Shown one piece after another: positions 1 to 6,805 of a stretch of DNA of 15,358 nt. The notes below the pieces were generated by a model. The model searched no databases. It saw only the letters and a program-made list of their open reading frames with translations, and was not told the DNA's origin. This DNA comes from Mucilaginibacter sp. (GTDB lineage: Bacteria > Bacteroidota > Bacteroidia > Sphingobacteriales > Sphingobacteriaceae). A program made the position numbers and the translations under genes. Location of the stretch: assembly GCA_019235595.1 (NCBI GenBank), contig JAFAKI010000213.1, forward strand, positions 1-15,358, given 5' to 3'. Numbering within the stretch: position 1 is the first letter of the stretch; the number at the start of each line of letters is the position of its first letter.

Positions 1-422
1 TATTTTTTTGCATTTTTTGGAACAGCGACCTTTGCTGCCACCTTTTTTGGAGCAGGAGCTTTCTCTGAATTTGTCTTAGCTACAGGCTTTTTTGCCGGGG
101 CTGGAGCTGGTTTAACGGCAGGCTTCGATTTGCTTTCAGCAGCGGCAGGTTTTGCAGCCGGTTTTGTTTTGCTTGCAGCTGGTGCTTTCTCCACTTTTTT
201 AGCTTCAGCTATAGGTTCGCTCTTTTTATCGGCCTCTTTAGCAGACTTTAGATTTTTAGTAATCTTCTTGGCTAATTTTTTTGCCTCTTTTTCGATATCG
301 ATCACTTCCTGACCTAGTTCCGTTGTTATGGTTTTTAACGTTTTAACCAGGCGCAGTTGAACTGATTTTGTTGCTATTTTTTTTGCAGCTTTTGCAGGGG
401 ACTCTTGCTTTTCTTTTTTCAT
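1..422 (-). CDS. Lys/Ala/Pro-rich histone H1-like protein (reaches left edge)
   Basis: Reading leftward from the ATG at 422 gives 140 uninterrupted codons, and the next codon begins TA at bases 2-1, so it is either a stop cut by the window edge or a Tyr codon. The protein starts MKKEKQESPAKAAKKIATKS. Residues about 18-60 look like a basic/acidic amphipathic helical segment. The C-terminal half is low-complexity Lys, Ala and Pro with AAKP- and PAKK-like repeats, the composition of eukaryotic H1 tails and bacterial H1-like nucleoid proteins. Inference: a DNA- or RNA-binding chromatin-type protein in the cytoplasm. I recognise no globular domain, and family membership is not established; composition alone can mislead. 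A TACTTTTG box (437-444, minus strand) lies just upstream. Confidence 0.6.
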   Translation of the reverse strand, partial: MKKEKQESPAKAAKKIATKSVQLRLVKTLKTITTELGQEVIDIEKEAKKLAKKITKNLKSAKEADKKSEPIAEAKKVEKAPAASKTKPAAKPAAAESKSKPAVKPAPAPAKKPVAKTNSEKAPAPKKVAAKVAVPKNAKK

Positions 423-436
423 ATTGTGGCGTTAGT

Positions 437-444
437 CAAAAGTA
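437..444 (-). promoter_or_regulatory. Candidate -7 box of the H1-like gene
   Basis: On the minus strand this reads TACTTTTG, matching the Bacteroidota sigma-A -7 consensus TAnnTTTG. It ends 14 nt before the ATG at 422, giving a very short leader. I see no clear -33 TTTG element upstream, so this is a pattern match only. Confidence 0.35.
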
Positions 445-617
445 TATGATATAAGTATAAAGTTAATATTATATTTTTGTTAAGTCAACTAGATAAAGTT
501 AACCTTCATCAAAATTCTGTTAACAATAAATATCTCCTTTAGTAGAACATTTTCTGTAAGTTTTTAGAGACACAAATATTTATATGGTATTTTTTCGTCG
601 CGGATGTAGCATAATAT

Positions 618-625
618 TATATTTG
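618..625 (+). promoter_or_regulatory. Candidate -7 box for the S41 peptidase gene
   Basis: TATATTTG matches the Bacteroidota -7 consensus TAnnTTTG. It would start transcription near 632, about 60 nt before the ATG at 695. A T-rich stretch at 591-596 sits at about the right spacing for a -33 element but is not a clean TTTG. The rest of the 423-694 intergenic stretch is AT-rich with no other feature I can support. Confidence 0.4.
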
Positions 626-694
626 AAATACCTGAATTAATTTGAATATCGACAAACAACAAATACATCGATTGTTAATTAACTATTCCTTATC

Positions 695-2084
695 ATGATC
701 AAAAAAACACTGACCATTGCCTTGGTTTTATTCTGCACTTATTCATTTGCTCAGACTTGTAATTGTGAGATTGAATTTCAGCATATCCATACTTTTATGG
801 AGAAAAACTATGCTGGTTTTAAAGAAAAAGAAGCTTTGATGACCAAAGCCGGATATCAAAAACTGGTAGAGGAATATACTAAATATAGCAAATTACCTCA
901 TGCCAGTGAGGAATGCATTTTTATTCTTTCCCAATTCCTGGGTCATTTTAAAGATAATCATGTATTTCTTGCATCAAAACTTGGCGGTAAAACAGACTCT
1001 GCTTTTTTAAAACAAAGGCAAACAATTGAAATAAGCGATCGGAAGTATCAGGAGTTGCTCAAATCCAAAGGGAAAGAAGGCATTTACTATTTTAAATGGG
1101 ACTCGTTGGCTTACCAAATTGCGGTAATAAAAGATAAAAGTCCTGTACATGATTATATCGGCGTAATTGTAAGCTCCAAGCTGCCCGGATGGAAGAAAGG
1201 GTCGGTAAAATTATATGCAAAAATGGAGAACGACAGTGCGGCGCAAGGGGTTTTGTTTATGGAATCAAATGCCGTCACCCAACGGGTTCTTATTCAAAGG
1301 AGATGAAATTCGCGGGGATTTTCAGCGCGTAGGCACTCCTGTAAAAAAGGAAACGCAATTCGACAGTTATGAACCATTTTCATCAAAAAAACTGGACGAT
1401 AAAACACTTTATATTAAAGTAAGCAGTTTTAGTTTATCTTATACTAAAAAGATCGATTCCCTATTTAAAGCTAATGAGGATGCGTTGAAAACAATGCCTA
1501 ATCTGATACTCGACTTGAGAGACAATGGCGGCGGCGGTGATATGGCCTATCAACCCATATTGCCTTATATCTATACAAATCCCGTAAAAAATATCGGCGT
1601 AGACCTTTATGCCACAGAAGCCAATATTGCAGGATGGAAAAAGAATGCGGCCAACCCTGATCTTACTGAAGATGAAAAAAAATGGTTTGACCGCGCCATT
1701 GCCAGGATGGAGGCCCACAAAGGCCAATGGTTTAGCTGGAGTGATGACGAAATCAATTCCGACTATAAAAAACTGCCGAGTCCATTAAAGGTGGTTGTAT
1801 TGATAGATGGTGGCTGTGCAAGTTCAACAGAGCAGTTTCTGCTTGAAGCGCGCCAAAGCGCTAAAGTCATATTGATGGGCGAAAACACTTCGGGCACATT
1901 GGATTATTCTAACTGGGTGGAATCGCCATTAGTTTCTTTCCCTTATGCACTTCGCTATTCCACAACGAGAAGTCGAAGGATCGATATAGGACAGGGGATA
2001 GATAACGTCGGTATAAAGCCGAACCGCTACCTCAACGCCAAAGAAGACTGGATAAAAGCAGCGGTTCAGGAATTGGAAAAATAA
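695..2084 (+). pseudogene. Exported S41 family peptidase, interrupted by a frameshift
   Basis: Two overlapping frames encode the two halves of one S41-type serine peptidase. The first (695-1306) begins with a signal peptide (MIKKTLTIALVLFCTYSFAQ) and has FLGHFKDNHVFL (His89), resembling the conserved DGH segment of tricorn/IRBP-type S41 enzymes. The second continues from about 1270 to 2084, with LDLRDNGGGGD, then VVLIDGGCASSTEQF, the nucleophile-Ser region (AGT at 1821-1823), then MGENTSGTLDY. The halves join if one base is removed between about 1262 and 1290; the CCC at 1278-1280 or the T at 1275 are possible sites. That would give about 462 residues. No Lys of the CtpA Ser-Lys dyad is evident, so the tricorn-like branch fits better. 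Expected role: periplasmic or outer-membrane protein or peptide degradation. As sequenced, translation stops at 1306 before the catalytic core, so the gene is dead or the frameshift is a sequencing error. Confidence 0.8.
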
Positions 2085-2089
2085 ATTGA

Positions 2090-4732
2090 TCAGTTCGAAA
2101 TATCAACAGACCTCAAAGGTGTATTCCAGCCATTAATGGACACCTGTATGTTTTTATTGTTTTTAAACTGGTCACAATCAATAATGATCTTCTTTTGCTC
2201 ACCCGGCAAAACAGTGATGTAGTTATCACTATAAAATACCGGTAACAATCTGGATTTTGTGTTGCCATCATTTATGGATACCCTGTTAAAGAATGCAGGA
2301 ACATTCCGCTTGTCATTGGTAAGTGTGACTTCGACTTTTCCGGGCGTCAGGTATTTAGCATTAACTGACAGGTTGCTGTTTTTCATTTTCTGCAAACCAG
2401 AGTAATTTCCTTTACTATCAGGTATCCAGTAAATGTTTTGTGTGATCGGCTTTTTGTCGGCGTCCTCGAACTCCAGGTCAAGGAAAATACCTTTTTCAGC
2501 AGCTAATCTGTCAACTTCATTTTTTATGGAAAAGTATTTCTTTGCAAGGGTAGGGCCAATGTCAGCAAAAACCTGCGTAAGCACTGTTTCTTTGCCATCC
2601 ATATCATAAGCCTTCACCACCAGCATCATGCCGCTGCGGGATTTAAAGGTATTATTGACTGCCATTACCACGCCGTCAACCGGATTATACATGATATGCA
2701 ACGGTTCACTACCATTATGTAAGCCATACAAACAGGCATTAGGGTCGAGGTAATAGTCATACATCTGCCCGCGCATAGCAGTCCACGGGTTTTGTGTTTT
2801 CCAAATGATGGCGCCGGTATACCATTCCCACATGTGCGAACTAAAACCTTCCATCAGGCCACGATACTGGTCATAGTTAACCAACTGCGCTTTAAAGGCA
2901 AAGTCTTCGGCATTTTTCGCTTCGCCGTATTTGTTGATGCTGGTATCGTAGCCGATGTATTTATGATAGTCCCAAACTTCGTCCGTTTTTGTTTTATGGG
3001 TTGATTCATTGTAAACCGGAATATTATCCAAATGATCTTTCGGGATAAATTTTCTTATTGATTCGATATCACTCACGCCGATAGAACCCACCTCCGAGTT
3101 AAACGGATAAGTTTGATGCTGCCAAAAAACAGATAGCGGCTGGATACCATAAGGGCCGTCTCCATTGCCTAATAACGAATTATAGGACATGCTATCTGAA
3201 TTTGAATAATCCACAAACCAGCGTGTATTATCCAGTTTAGGCATAATGCTATCGCGAAGTGCGGTTAAAATATCCTCTGGAGGTGTGATCTCGTTACCGC
3301 CGCACCAGATAGCCAGCGAGGCATGGTTACGCACCATTTTTATCTGATCCGTTGCTGATCGTAAAAATAAAGAGTGATCATCCGGGTATTTTCTTCTTGC
3401 CCATTGGTCGTCCAACTTTTGAGGGTCCTGCCAGCGTCCGTTGCAGTCGCCCGATCCCCATAAGTCCTGAAAAACCAATATACCATATTTGTCGCATGCA
3501 TCATAAAATTCCGGACGCTCAATCATGGCGCCACCCCAAACACGGATCAGGTTCAGGTTCATATCCCGGTGAAACCGCACTTCGGCATCGTAGCGCATAT
3601 CCGACAGCCGGAGCATCGCATCCGATATGATCCAGTTACCCCCTTTTATAAATATCTTCTGGCCATTTACCGAAACCTGTCTGCTTCTGGTTTGCGAGTT
3701 CCATTCAGTTTGAAGCTGGCGTATACCAACATTTGTTGTTTGCTGGTCAGATACCTTGCCATTTATCAAAAAACGGGTATGTAAATCATATAAATTCTGC
3801 GGGCCGTACCCATTTGGCCACCAAAGTTTCGGATTTTGCAAAATCAGGTCATTGAGACTGACTTCTTGCGTGCTCTTAGCTTTCAGAGATACATCTCTTG
3901 TTATCGTTTTACCGTCGATATCATATTGTAAAACTCCCGCTACTGTATTAGTTGTTGGATTTTTCAATTCAACGGTTACCTTAATAACTGCGGGTTGCTG
4001 AGGCCCGTCTACCTGGCGCACTCCGGGAACAAGCGTAATTACATGTGTATCCGTAATGCGTATTTTTCCTGTTTTTCGGATCGTAACTTTATCCCATATA
4101 CCGGTATTTCTGTCGCGTACGGGCTGTATCCAATCCCAGCCTGCTGTGTATTGCAGACCAACGTTCCGGGCAATAGTACCGTCACCGCCTTGGCCACCAT
4201 TGGGGTTGCCCGGCACATCTGGCGGGTGTACCAAGACCACTAACCTATTGTTGCCATTTTTATTCAAATATGAAGTTACATTGTAGCTATAGCGGAGAAA
4301 CATCCCCACCTGGGGCACTTTGTTGAGCTTTTTCCCGTTCAGATAAATATCACAACTGTAATTTACTCCCCTGAAATCAAGGTAAACCTGGTCGTCAGTG
4401 CTGGCCTGTTCTTTAAAATCTTTAACAAACCAATAAGTGTAATAATCGCGACCTGTTTTATAGATATCTGGAATCTGCTCATTATTCATCCCAAAGAGAG
4501 GATCGGGGATTTTTTTATTGTTCAGTAAAGTTGTCAAAACTGTACCCGGAACAGTGGCTGGCATCCAATTGTTTACGTTAAAACCGACTGACGAAATTTG
4601 ATAACCGTCAGGTTTAATGCTATCGACAGGCGCACACTTCCAGCCGTTATTCAGTTCATAGTGGTTTTGTGCTCTTGCGTCGTGAAAACAGAAAAGAAAG
4701 GTAAAAAAAATCAATAGGAGAGAATGCTTCAT
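2090..4732 (-). CDS. Exported GH2 glycoside hydrolase, beta-mannosidase / endo-beta-mannosidase-like
   Basis: An 880-residue protein with a signal peptide (about residues 1-22, ending DARAQ). The GH2 layout is complete: sugar-binding jelly roll (about 25-220, with DFRGVNYSCDIYLNGK), an Ig-like domain (about 225-340), a TIM-barrel catalytic domain (about 345-665) and C-terminal beta domains. The acid/base motif is WCGGNE (Glu481), and the likely nucleophile is Glu547 in FNSEVGSIG, a pattern seen in plant mannosylglycoprotein endo-beta-mannosidases. Exo-beta-glucosaminidases of the CsxA type carry Asp at the acid/base position, so NE here favours a mannosidase-like activity; substrate remains inference. 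Likely acts in the periplasm on N-glycan or mannan-type oligosaccharides. No SusC/SusD or sugar regulator lies beside it, so it does not sit in an obvious PUL. It is convergent with the S41 gene, whose stop is 5 bp away. Confidence 0.9.
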   Translation of the reverse strand: MKHSLLLIFFTFLFCFHDARAQNHYELNNGWKCAPVDSIKPDGYQISSVGFNVNNWMPATVPGTVLTTLLNNKKIPDPLFGMNNEQIPDIYKTGRDYYTYWFVKDFKEQASTDDQVYLDFRGVNYSCDIYLNGKKLNKVPQVGMFLRYSYNVTSYLNKNGNNRLVVLVHPPDVPGNPNGGQGGDGTIARNVGLQYTAGWDWIQPVRDRNTGIWDKVTIRKTGKIRITDTHVITLVPGVRQVDGPQQPAVIKVTVELKNPTTNTVAGVLQYDIDGKTITRDVSLKAKSTQEVSLNDLILQNPKLWWPNGYGPQNLYDLHTRFLINGKVSDQQTTNVGIRQLQTEWNSQTRSRQVSVNGQKIFIKGGNWIISDAMLRLSDMRYDAEVRFHRDMNLNLIRVWGGAMIERPEFYDACDKYGILVFQDLWGSGDCNGRWQDPQKLDDQWARRKYPDDHSLFLRSATDQIKMVRNHASLAIWCGGNEITPPEDILTALRDSIMPKLDNTRWFVDYSNSDSMSYNSLLGNGDGPYGIQPLSVFWQHQTYPFNSEVGSIGVSDIESIRKFIPKDHLDNIPVYNESTHKTKTDEVWDYHKYIGYDTSINKYGEAKNAEDFAFKAQLVNYDQYRGLMEGFSSHMWEWYTGAIIWKTQNPWTAMRGQMYDYYLDPNACLYGLHNGSEPLHIMYNPVDGVVMAVNNTFKSRSGMMLVVKAYDMDGKETVLTQVFADIGPTLAKKYFSIKNEVDRLAAEKGIFLDLEFEDADKKPITQNIYWIPDSKGNYSGLQKMKNSNLSVNAKYLTPGKVEVTLTNDKRNVPAFFNRVSINDGNTKSRLLPVFYSDNYITVLPGEQKKIIIDCDQFKNNKNIQVSINGWNTPLRSVDISN

Positions 4733-4830
4733 ATAAATTAAGGATAATGCCGCAAGATAGCAATTGGCATAGTTTTGGTTTACTTTTTAAAGCATTTAAA
4801 TTTTACTATATCATCTATAAATTCTAACGT

Positions 4831-5100
4831 ATGAACAACCTTTTATCGCTACAATTACAAATGCCGAATGGCAATACAAATGACATAAAACTGATCGGTA
4901 AATACGACAACCTCAAAGATTATGGAATAGACAGTTCTATAATTTATTCGGTATGGTTTGCGGAGGACGATTCACCGGGTGGTTACTTTTCTTTTTCGCC
5001 AAGCAATCAAGCCTGGGAATATTACGGCTATCTTTCTGCCAATGAGCAGATGCAGATCACGGAATTTCTGGAAGACCACAAAAAAGTCTATTTAGCATAA
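4831..5100 (+). CDS. Hypothetical protein, 89 residues
   Basis: I do not recognise this family. The protein (MNNLLSLQLQMPNGNTNDIK...) is acidic and rich in aromatic residues (WFAEDDSPGGYFSFSPSNQAWEYYGYLS), has no signal peptide or membrane segment, and ends in a likely amphipathic helix (ANEQMQITEFLEDHKKVYLA). The composition looks like a folded soluble protein rather than a chance frame. It is divergent from the GH2 gene (98 bp between starts) and convergent with the ATPase gene 99 bp downstream, so it is probably a single-gene unit. Its reality rests on composition and fit to the gap, not on a known homologue. Confidence 0.6.
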   Translation: MNNLLSLQLQMPNGNTNDIKLIGKYDNLKDYGIDSSIIYSVWFAEDDSPGGYFSFSPSNQAWEYYGYLSANEQMQITEFLEDHKKVYLA

Positions 5101-5199
5101 TCTCTATGGCTTGCGGGAGTTTGCGTTCGTTGATATAAATCGATATTATATCAGAGTGTCTGAAGGAACAGATGCGTGAAGGTTAAATTACCAAATGAT

Positions 5200-5934
5200 T
5201 CAACCATCCATCAAATGGCGCAGATATAATGATGGGTTATCCAAGAAAGATTTTGTGAGATAAAAGTGCTCGATGTTTTCATAATTAGTTTCCTGAACCC
5301 CTCTTTCGTCGAACTGATAAATTGTCGCTCCCGGATAGCAAATAAGTATCGGTGAGTGCGTGGCTATTAGGAATTGGGCGCGGCCTTTTTTTTCAAGTTC
5401 GTTTATCACCGACATGAAAGCTAAAATCCTCGAAGGAGAAAGAGCAGCCTCGGGCTCATCAAGAATATATATTCCCGACTCGAATTGATTATTAAACAAA
5501 GCAAGAAATGACTCTCCATGAGATTGCTGATGAAGCGATTTGCCACCATATGCATTAAGAATCCGATGATCGTCCCGAGCCAATTCATCGATGTAGGATG
5601 CAAAATTAAAAAAACTCTCAGCTCTCATGAAAAAGCCGTCATTAATTCTGCGGGGTGTCCAACCCAAACGCACATATCTCGCCAAAGGCGATTCATATCC
5701 TTCAAAACGATATCCAATATTTAGGTTATGATTTCTGTTGCCGCCCCTTAAGCTAAACCCACATTGCTCAGCGATCCCTTCCAACAGAGTTGATTTACCC
5801 GATCCGTTTTCACCGACAAAGAATGTTACATTACTATTCAAGCTTAGTTGTAATCCTTTACCAAGGCTCGGTATGTACTGCAGATAAGAGCCATCTTGTA
5901 AAAGTGGAACAGAGATATGAGACAAGAATGGCAT
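5200..5934 (-). CDS. Stand-alone ABC-type AAA ATPase (COG3910-like)
   Basis: A 244-residue ATPase with all ABC-class motifs: Walker A GENGSGKST (41-49), an ABC signature-like QQSHGESF (136-143), Walker B YILDEPEAALSP (156-167, catalytic Glu160) and the His switch ATHSPIL (His193). There are no membrane segments and no nuclease or TOPRIM domain, so it is shorter than OLD nucleases. The arrangement resembles the predicted ATPases grouped as COG3910, whose cellular role is not settled. It lies alone between a convergent small gene and a tRNA-Leu gene transcribed in the same direction about 100 bp upstream. A role in DNA or RNA surveillance is possible by analogy with related ATPases but nothing nearby supports it. 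Start: ATG at 5934, with the first beta strand only about 8 residues in. Confidence 0.85.
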   Translation of the reverse strand: MPFLSHISVPLLQDGSYLQYIPSLGKGLQLSLNSNVTFFVGENGSGKSTLLEGIAEQCGFSLRGGNRNHNLNIGYRFEGYESPLARYVRLGWTPRRINDGFFMRAESFFNFASYIDELARDDHRILNAYGGKSLHQQSHGESFLALFNNQFESGIYILDEPEAALSPSRILAFMSVINELEKKGRAQFLIATHSPILICYPGATIYQFDERGVQETNYENIEHFYLTKSFLDNPSLYLRHLMDG

Positions 5935-6007
5935 ATATTTTTTTGTTTATAACAAACTTACAACTCTCGCACTATTTTGGAAATAAGTTAGACTTATTGT
6001 AAACAAC

Positions 6008-6035
6008 AAAGGCTCCCGACGTATCAGGAGCCTTT
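6008..6035 (-). terminator. Terminator of tRNA-Leu(CAA)
   Basis: A 9-bp perfect stem, AAAGGCTCC (6008-6016) with GGAGCCTTT (6027-6035), and a 10-nt loop. On the minus strand it follows the tRNA 3' end by 4 nt and continues into a T-rich run (TTTGTTGTTT). It also separates the tRNA from the ATPase gene downstream. Confidence 0.8.
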
Positions 6036-6039
6036 CCGT

Positions 6040-6122
6040 ACCCAGAGCCGGGGTCGAACCGGCACGGCCTTGCAGCCATTGGTGTTTGAGACCAACGCGT
6101 CTACCGATTCCGCCATCTGGGC
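6040..6122 (-). tRNA. tRNA-Leu (anticodon CAA)
   Basis: The minus strand folds as a class II tRNA of 83 nt. The acceptor stem GCCCAGA pairs with TCTGGGT (one terminal G-U pair), with discriminator A at 6040. The anticodon arm TTGGT-CTCAAAC-ACCAA gives anticodon CAA, reading UUG. There is a long variable arm and a GGTTCGACCC T arm. CCA is not encoded. It lies 31 bp beyond the hscB stop on the same strand and is followed by its own hairpin terminator. Confidence 0.95.
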
Positions 6123-6129
6123 CTCTTTT

Positions 6130-6161
6130 GGTTTGAACGGTGGATTAGTTCGTTCAAAACC
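6130..6161 (-). repeat. Inverted repeat over the hscB stop, upstream of the tRNA
   Basis: GGTTTGAACG (6130-6139) is complementary to CGTTCAAAACC (6151-6161) with one bulged A. The hairpin overlaps the hscB stop codon (6154-6156) and ends 7 nt before the tRNA. It is not followed by a T run on either strand, so it does not look like a normal intrinsic terminator. A processing site or attenuating hairpin are alternatives. Confidence 0.4.
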
Positions 6162-6681
6162 GGGCTGCAAATGTATTCAAACTCTCTTTAATACGCAACA
6201 AATATTTTTGTCTGTAGTAAATATCTAAAATTTCATTCAATCTGCTTTCCTTAGCAGTATCATCCAATTGCTGATAACCCTTTGTTAATGAGTGCAGTTT
6301 CTGGTTGATGTCATCATCTACCGACATTACTTCATTATTAATTTCAGCCCACTGATCGGCATCATCAATTTCCATCAAGCGCTCGTTGATGTCCATCATT
6401 TCCATCAAAAAATCGCCAGGCAGGGCCGGTTTTGCTCCGTCAACCAATAATTCATGCTGGCGTAAAATATATTCAAGCCTTTTAGCTGGATCACTCAAAG
6501 TTTGCCATGCTTTATTGTTGATGGTAGATAATTCCAATATTTCCTGCTGTTTTTCGTCCGTATCATTGGCGTAAAAATCCGGGTGATATTGCTTGCTCAG
6601 CTCATAAAATTTCTTTTTCAAAGCAGCAACATCAGGATGAAAGGACTCGGGTATGCCGTAAAAATCGAAGTAATTGATCAT
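6154..6681 (-). CDS. hscB: HscB, Fe-S cluster assembly co-chaperone
   Basis: A J-domain co-chaperone of about 175 residues, close to E. coli HscB (171). The N-terminal J domain (about 1-75) carries the HPD motif (QYHPD, residues 33-35) needed to stimulate the HscA/DnaK ATPase, and INNKAWQTLSDPAKRLEYIL matches the HscB helix III-IV region. The C-terminal part (about 90-175) is the helical domain that in the family binds the IscU scaffold. I chose the ATG at 6681 (MINYFDFYGIPES); the in-frame GTG five codons upstream would fall inside the intergenic repeat block and -7 box. No isc or suf genes adjoin it, so it is an isolated hscB. A tRNA-Leu follows on the same strand. Confidence 0.9.
   Translation of the reverse strand: MINYFDFYGIPESFHPDVAALKKKFYELSKQYHPDFYANDTDEKQQEILELSTINNKAWQTLSDPAKRLEYILRQHELLVDGAKPALPGDFLMEMMDINERLMEIDDADQWAEINNEVMSVDDDINQKLHSLTKGYQQLDDTAKESRLNEILDIYYRQKYLLRIKESLNTFAARF
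6168..6175 (-). promoter_or_regulatory. Candidate tRNA-Leu(CAA) promoter -7 box inside hscB
   Basis: The minus strand reads TACATTTG, a full match to TAnnTTTG, in the last codons of hscB. Transcription would begin about 40 nt before the tRNA. This would let the tRNA be made independently of hscB. No clear -33 element was identified. Confidence 0.35.
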
Positions 6682-6685
6682 AGTG

Positions 6686-6693
6686 CAAAAATA
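6686..6693 (-). promoter_or_regulatory. Candidate hscB -7 box
   Basis: The minus strand reads TATTTTTG, matching TAnnTTTG, only 4 nt before the ATG at 6681. If used as a -7 element the transcript would be leaderless or nearly so. It abuts the inverted-repeat block. Confidence 0.35.
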
Positions 6694-6792
6694 CACGAAT
6701 TAGACTTATTTGATCGAATTGCACGAATTAGAGTTATCGCACGGTTGAATTCGTGTAATTGGTGTGCTCATTCGTGAAATTCGTGTCTAATT
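6693..6792. repeat. Intergenic block of direct and inverted ACACGAATTAGA-like units
   Basis: Between the hscB and kdsA starts lie two forward units, ACACGAATTAGAC (6693-6705) and GCACGAATTAGAG (6721-6733), and three inverse ones, GAATTCGTGT (6747-6756), ATTCGTG (6770-6776) and AATTCGTGTCTAATT (6778-6792). AATTAGAC at 6698-6705 is the exact reverse complement of GTCTAATT at 6785-6792, so the whole block can fold back on itself. Similar CACGAATT-rich intergenic repeats occur, to my recollection, in many Sphingobacteriaceae genomes. No transposase or target-site duplication is visible. Confidence 0.7.
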
Positions 6793-6805
6793 ATCATCTT
6801 TGTGC

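Noticed and set aside
130..312. Open frame on the + strand with a membrane-protein-like composition
   Set aside because: It is the antisense of the Lys/Ala-rich coding sequence; Leu/Phe/Ala richness follows directly from the complementary codons.
1215..1306. Programmed ribosomal frameshift in the S41 gene
   Set aside because: There is no slippery heptamer, no nearby pseudoknot-like structure and no precedent for this family; a mutation or sequencing error is simpler.
5131..5153. Hairpin TGATATAA/TTATATCA after the 89-residue gene as a terminator
   Set aside because: It is pure A/T-rich pairing without a T run, likely in AT-rich intergenic DNA by chance.
5200..5934. Calling the AAA ATPase a defence-system gene (OLD or retron ATPase type)
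   Set aside because: No nuclease, TOPRIM, reverse transcriptase or other effector is fused or adjacent; only the general ATPase motifs are shared.
6682..6696. GTG start five codons upstream of the hscB ATG
   Set aside because: It lies in the repeat block and -7 box, and the ATG at 6681 gives the normal HscB N terminus.
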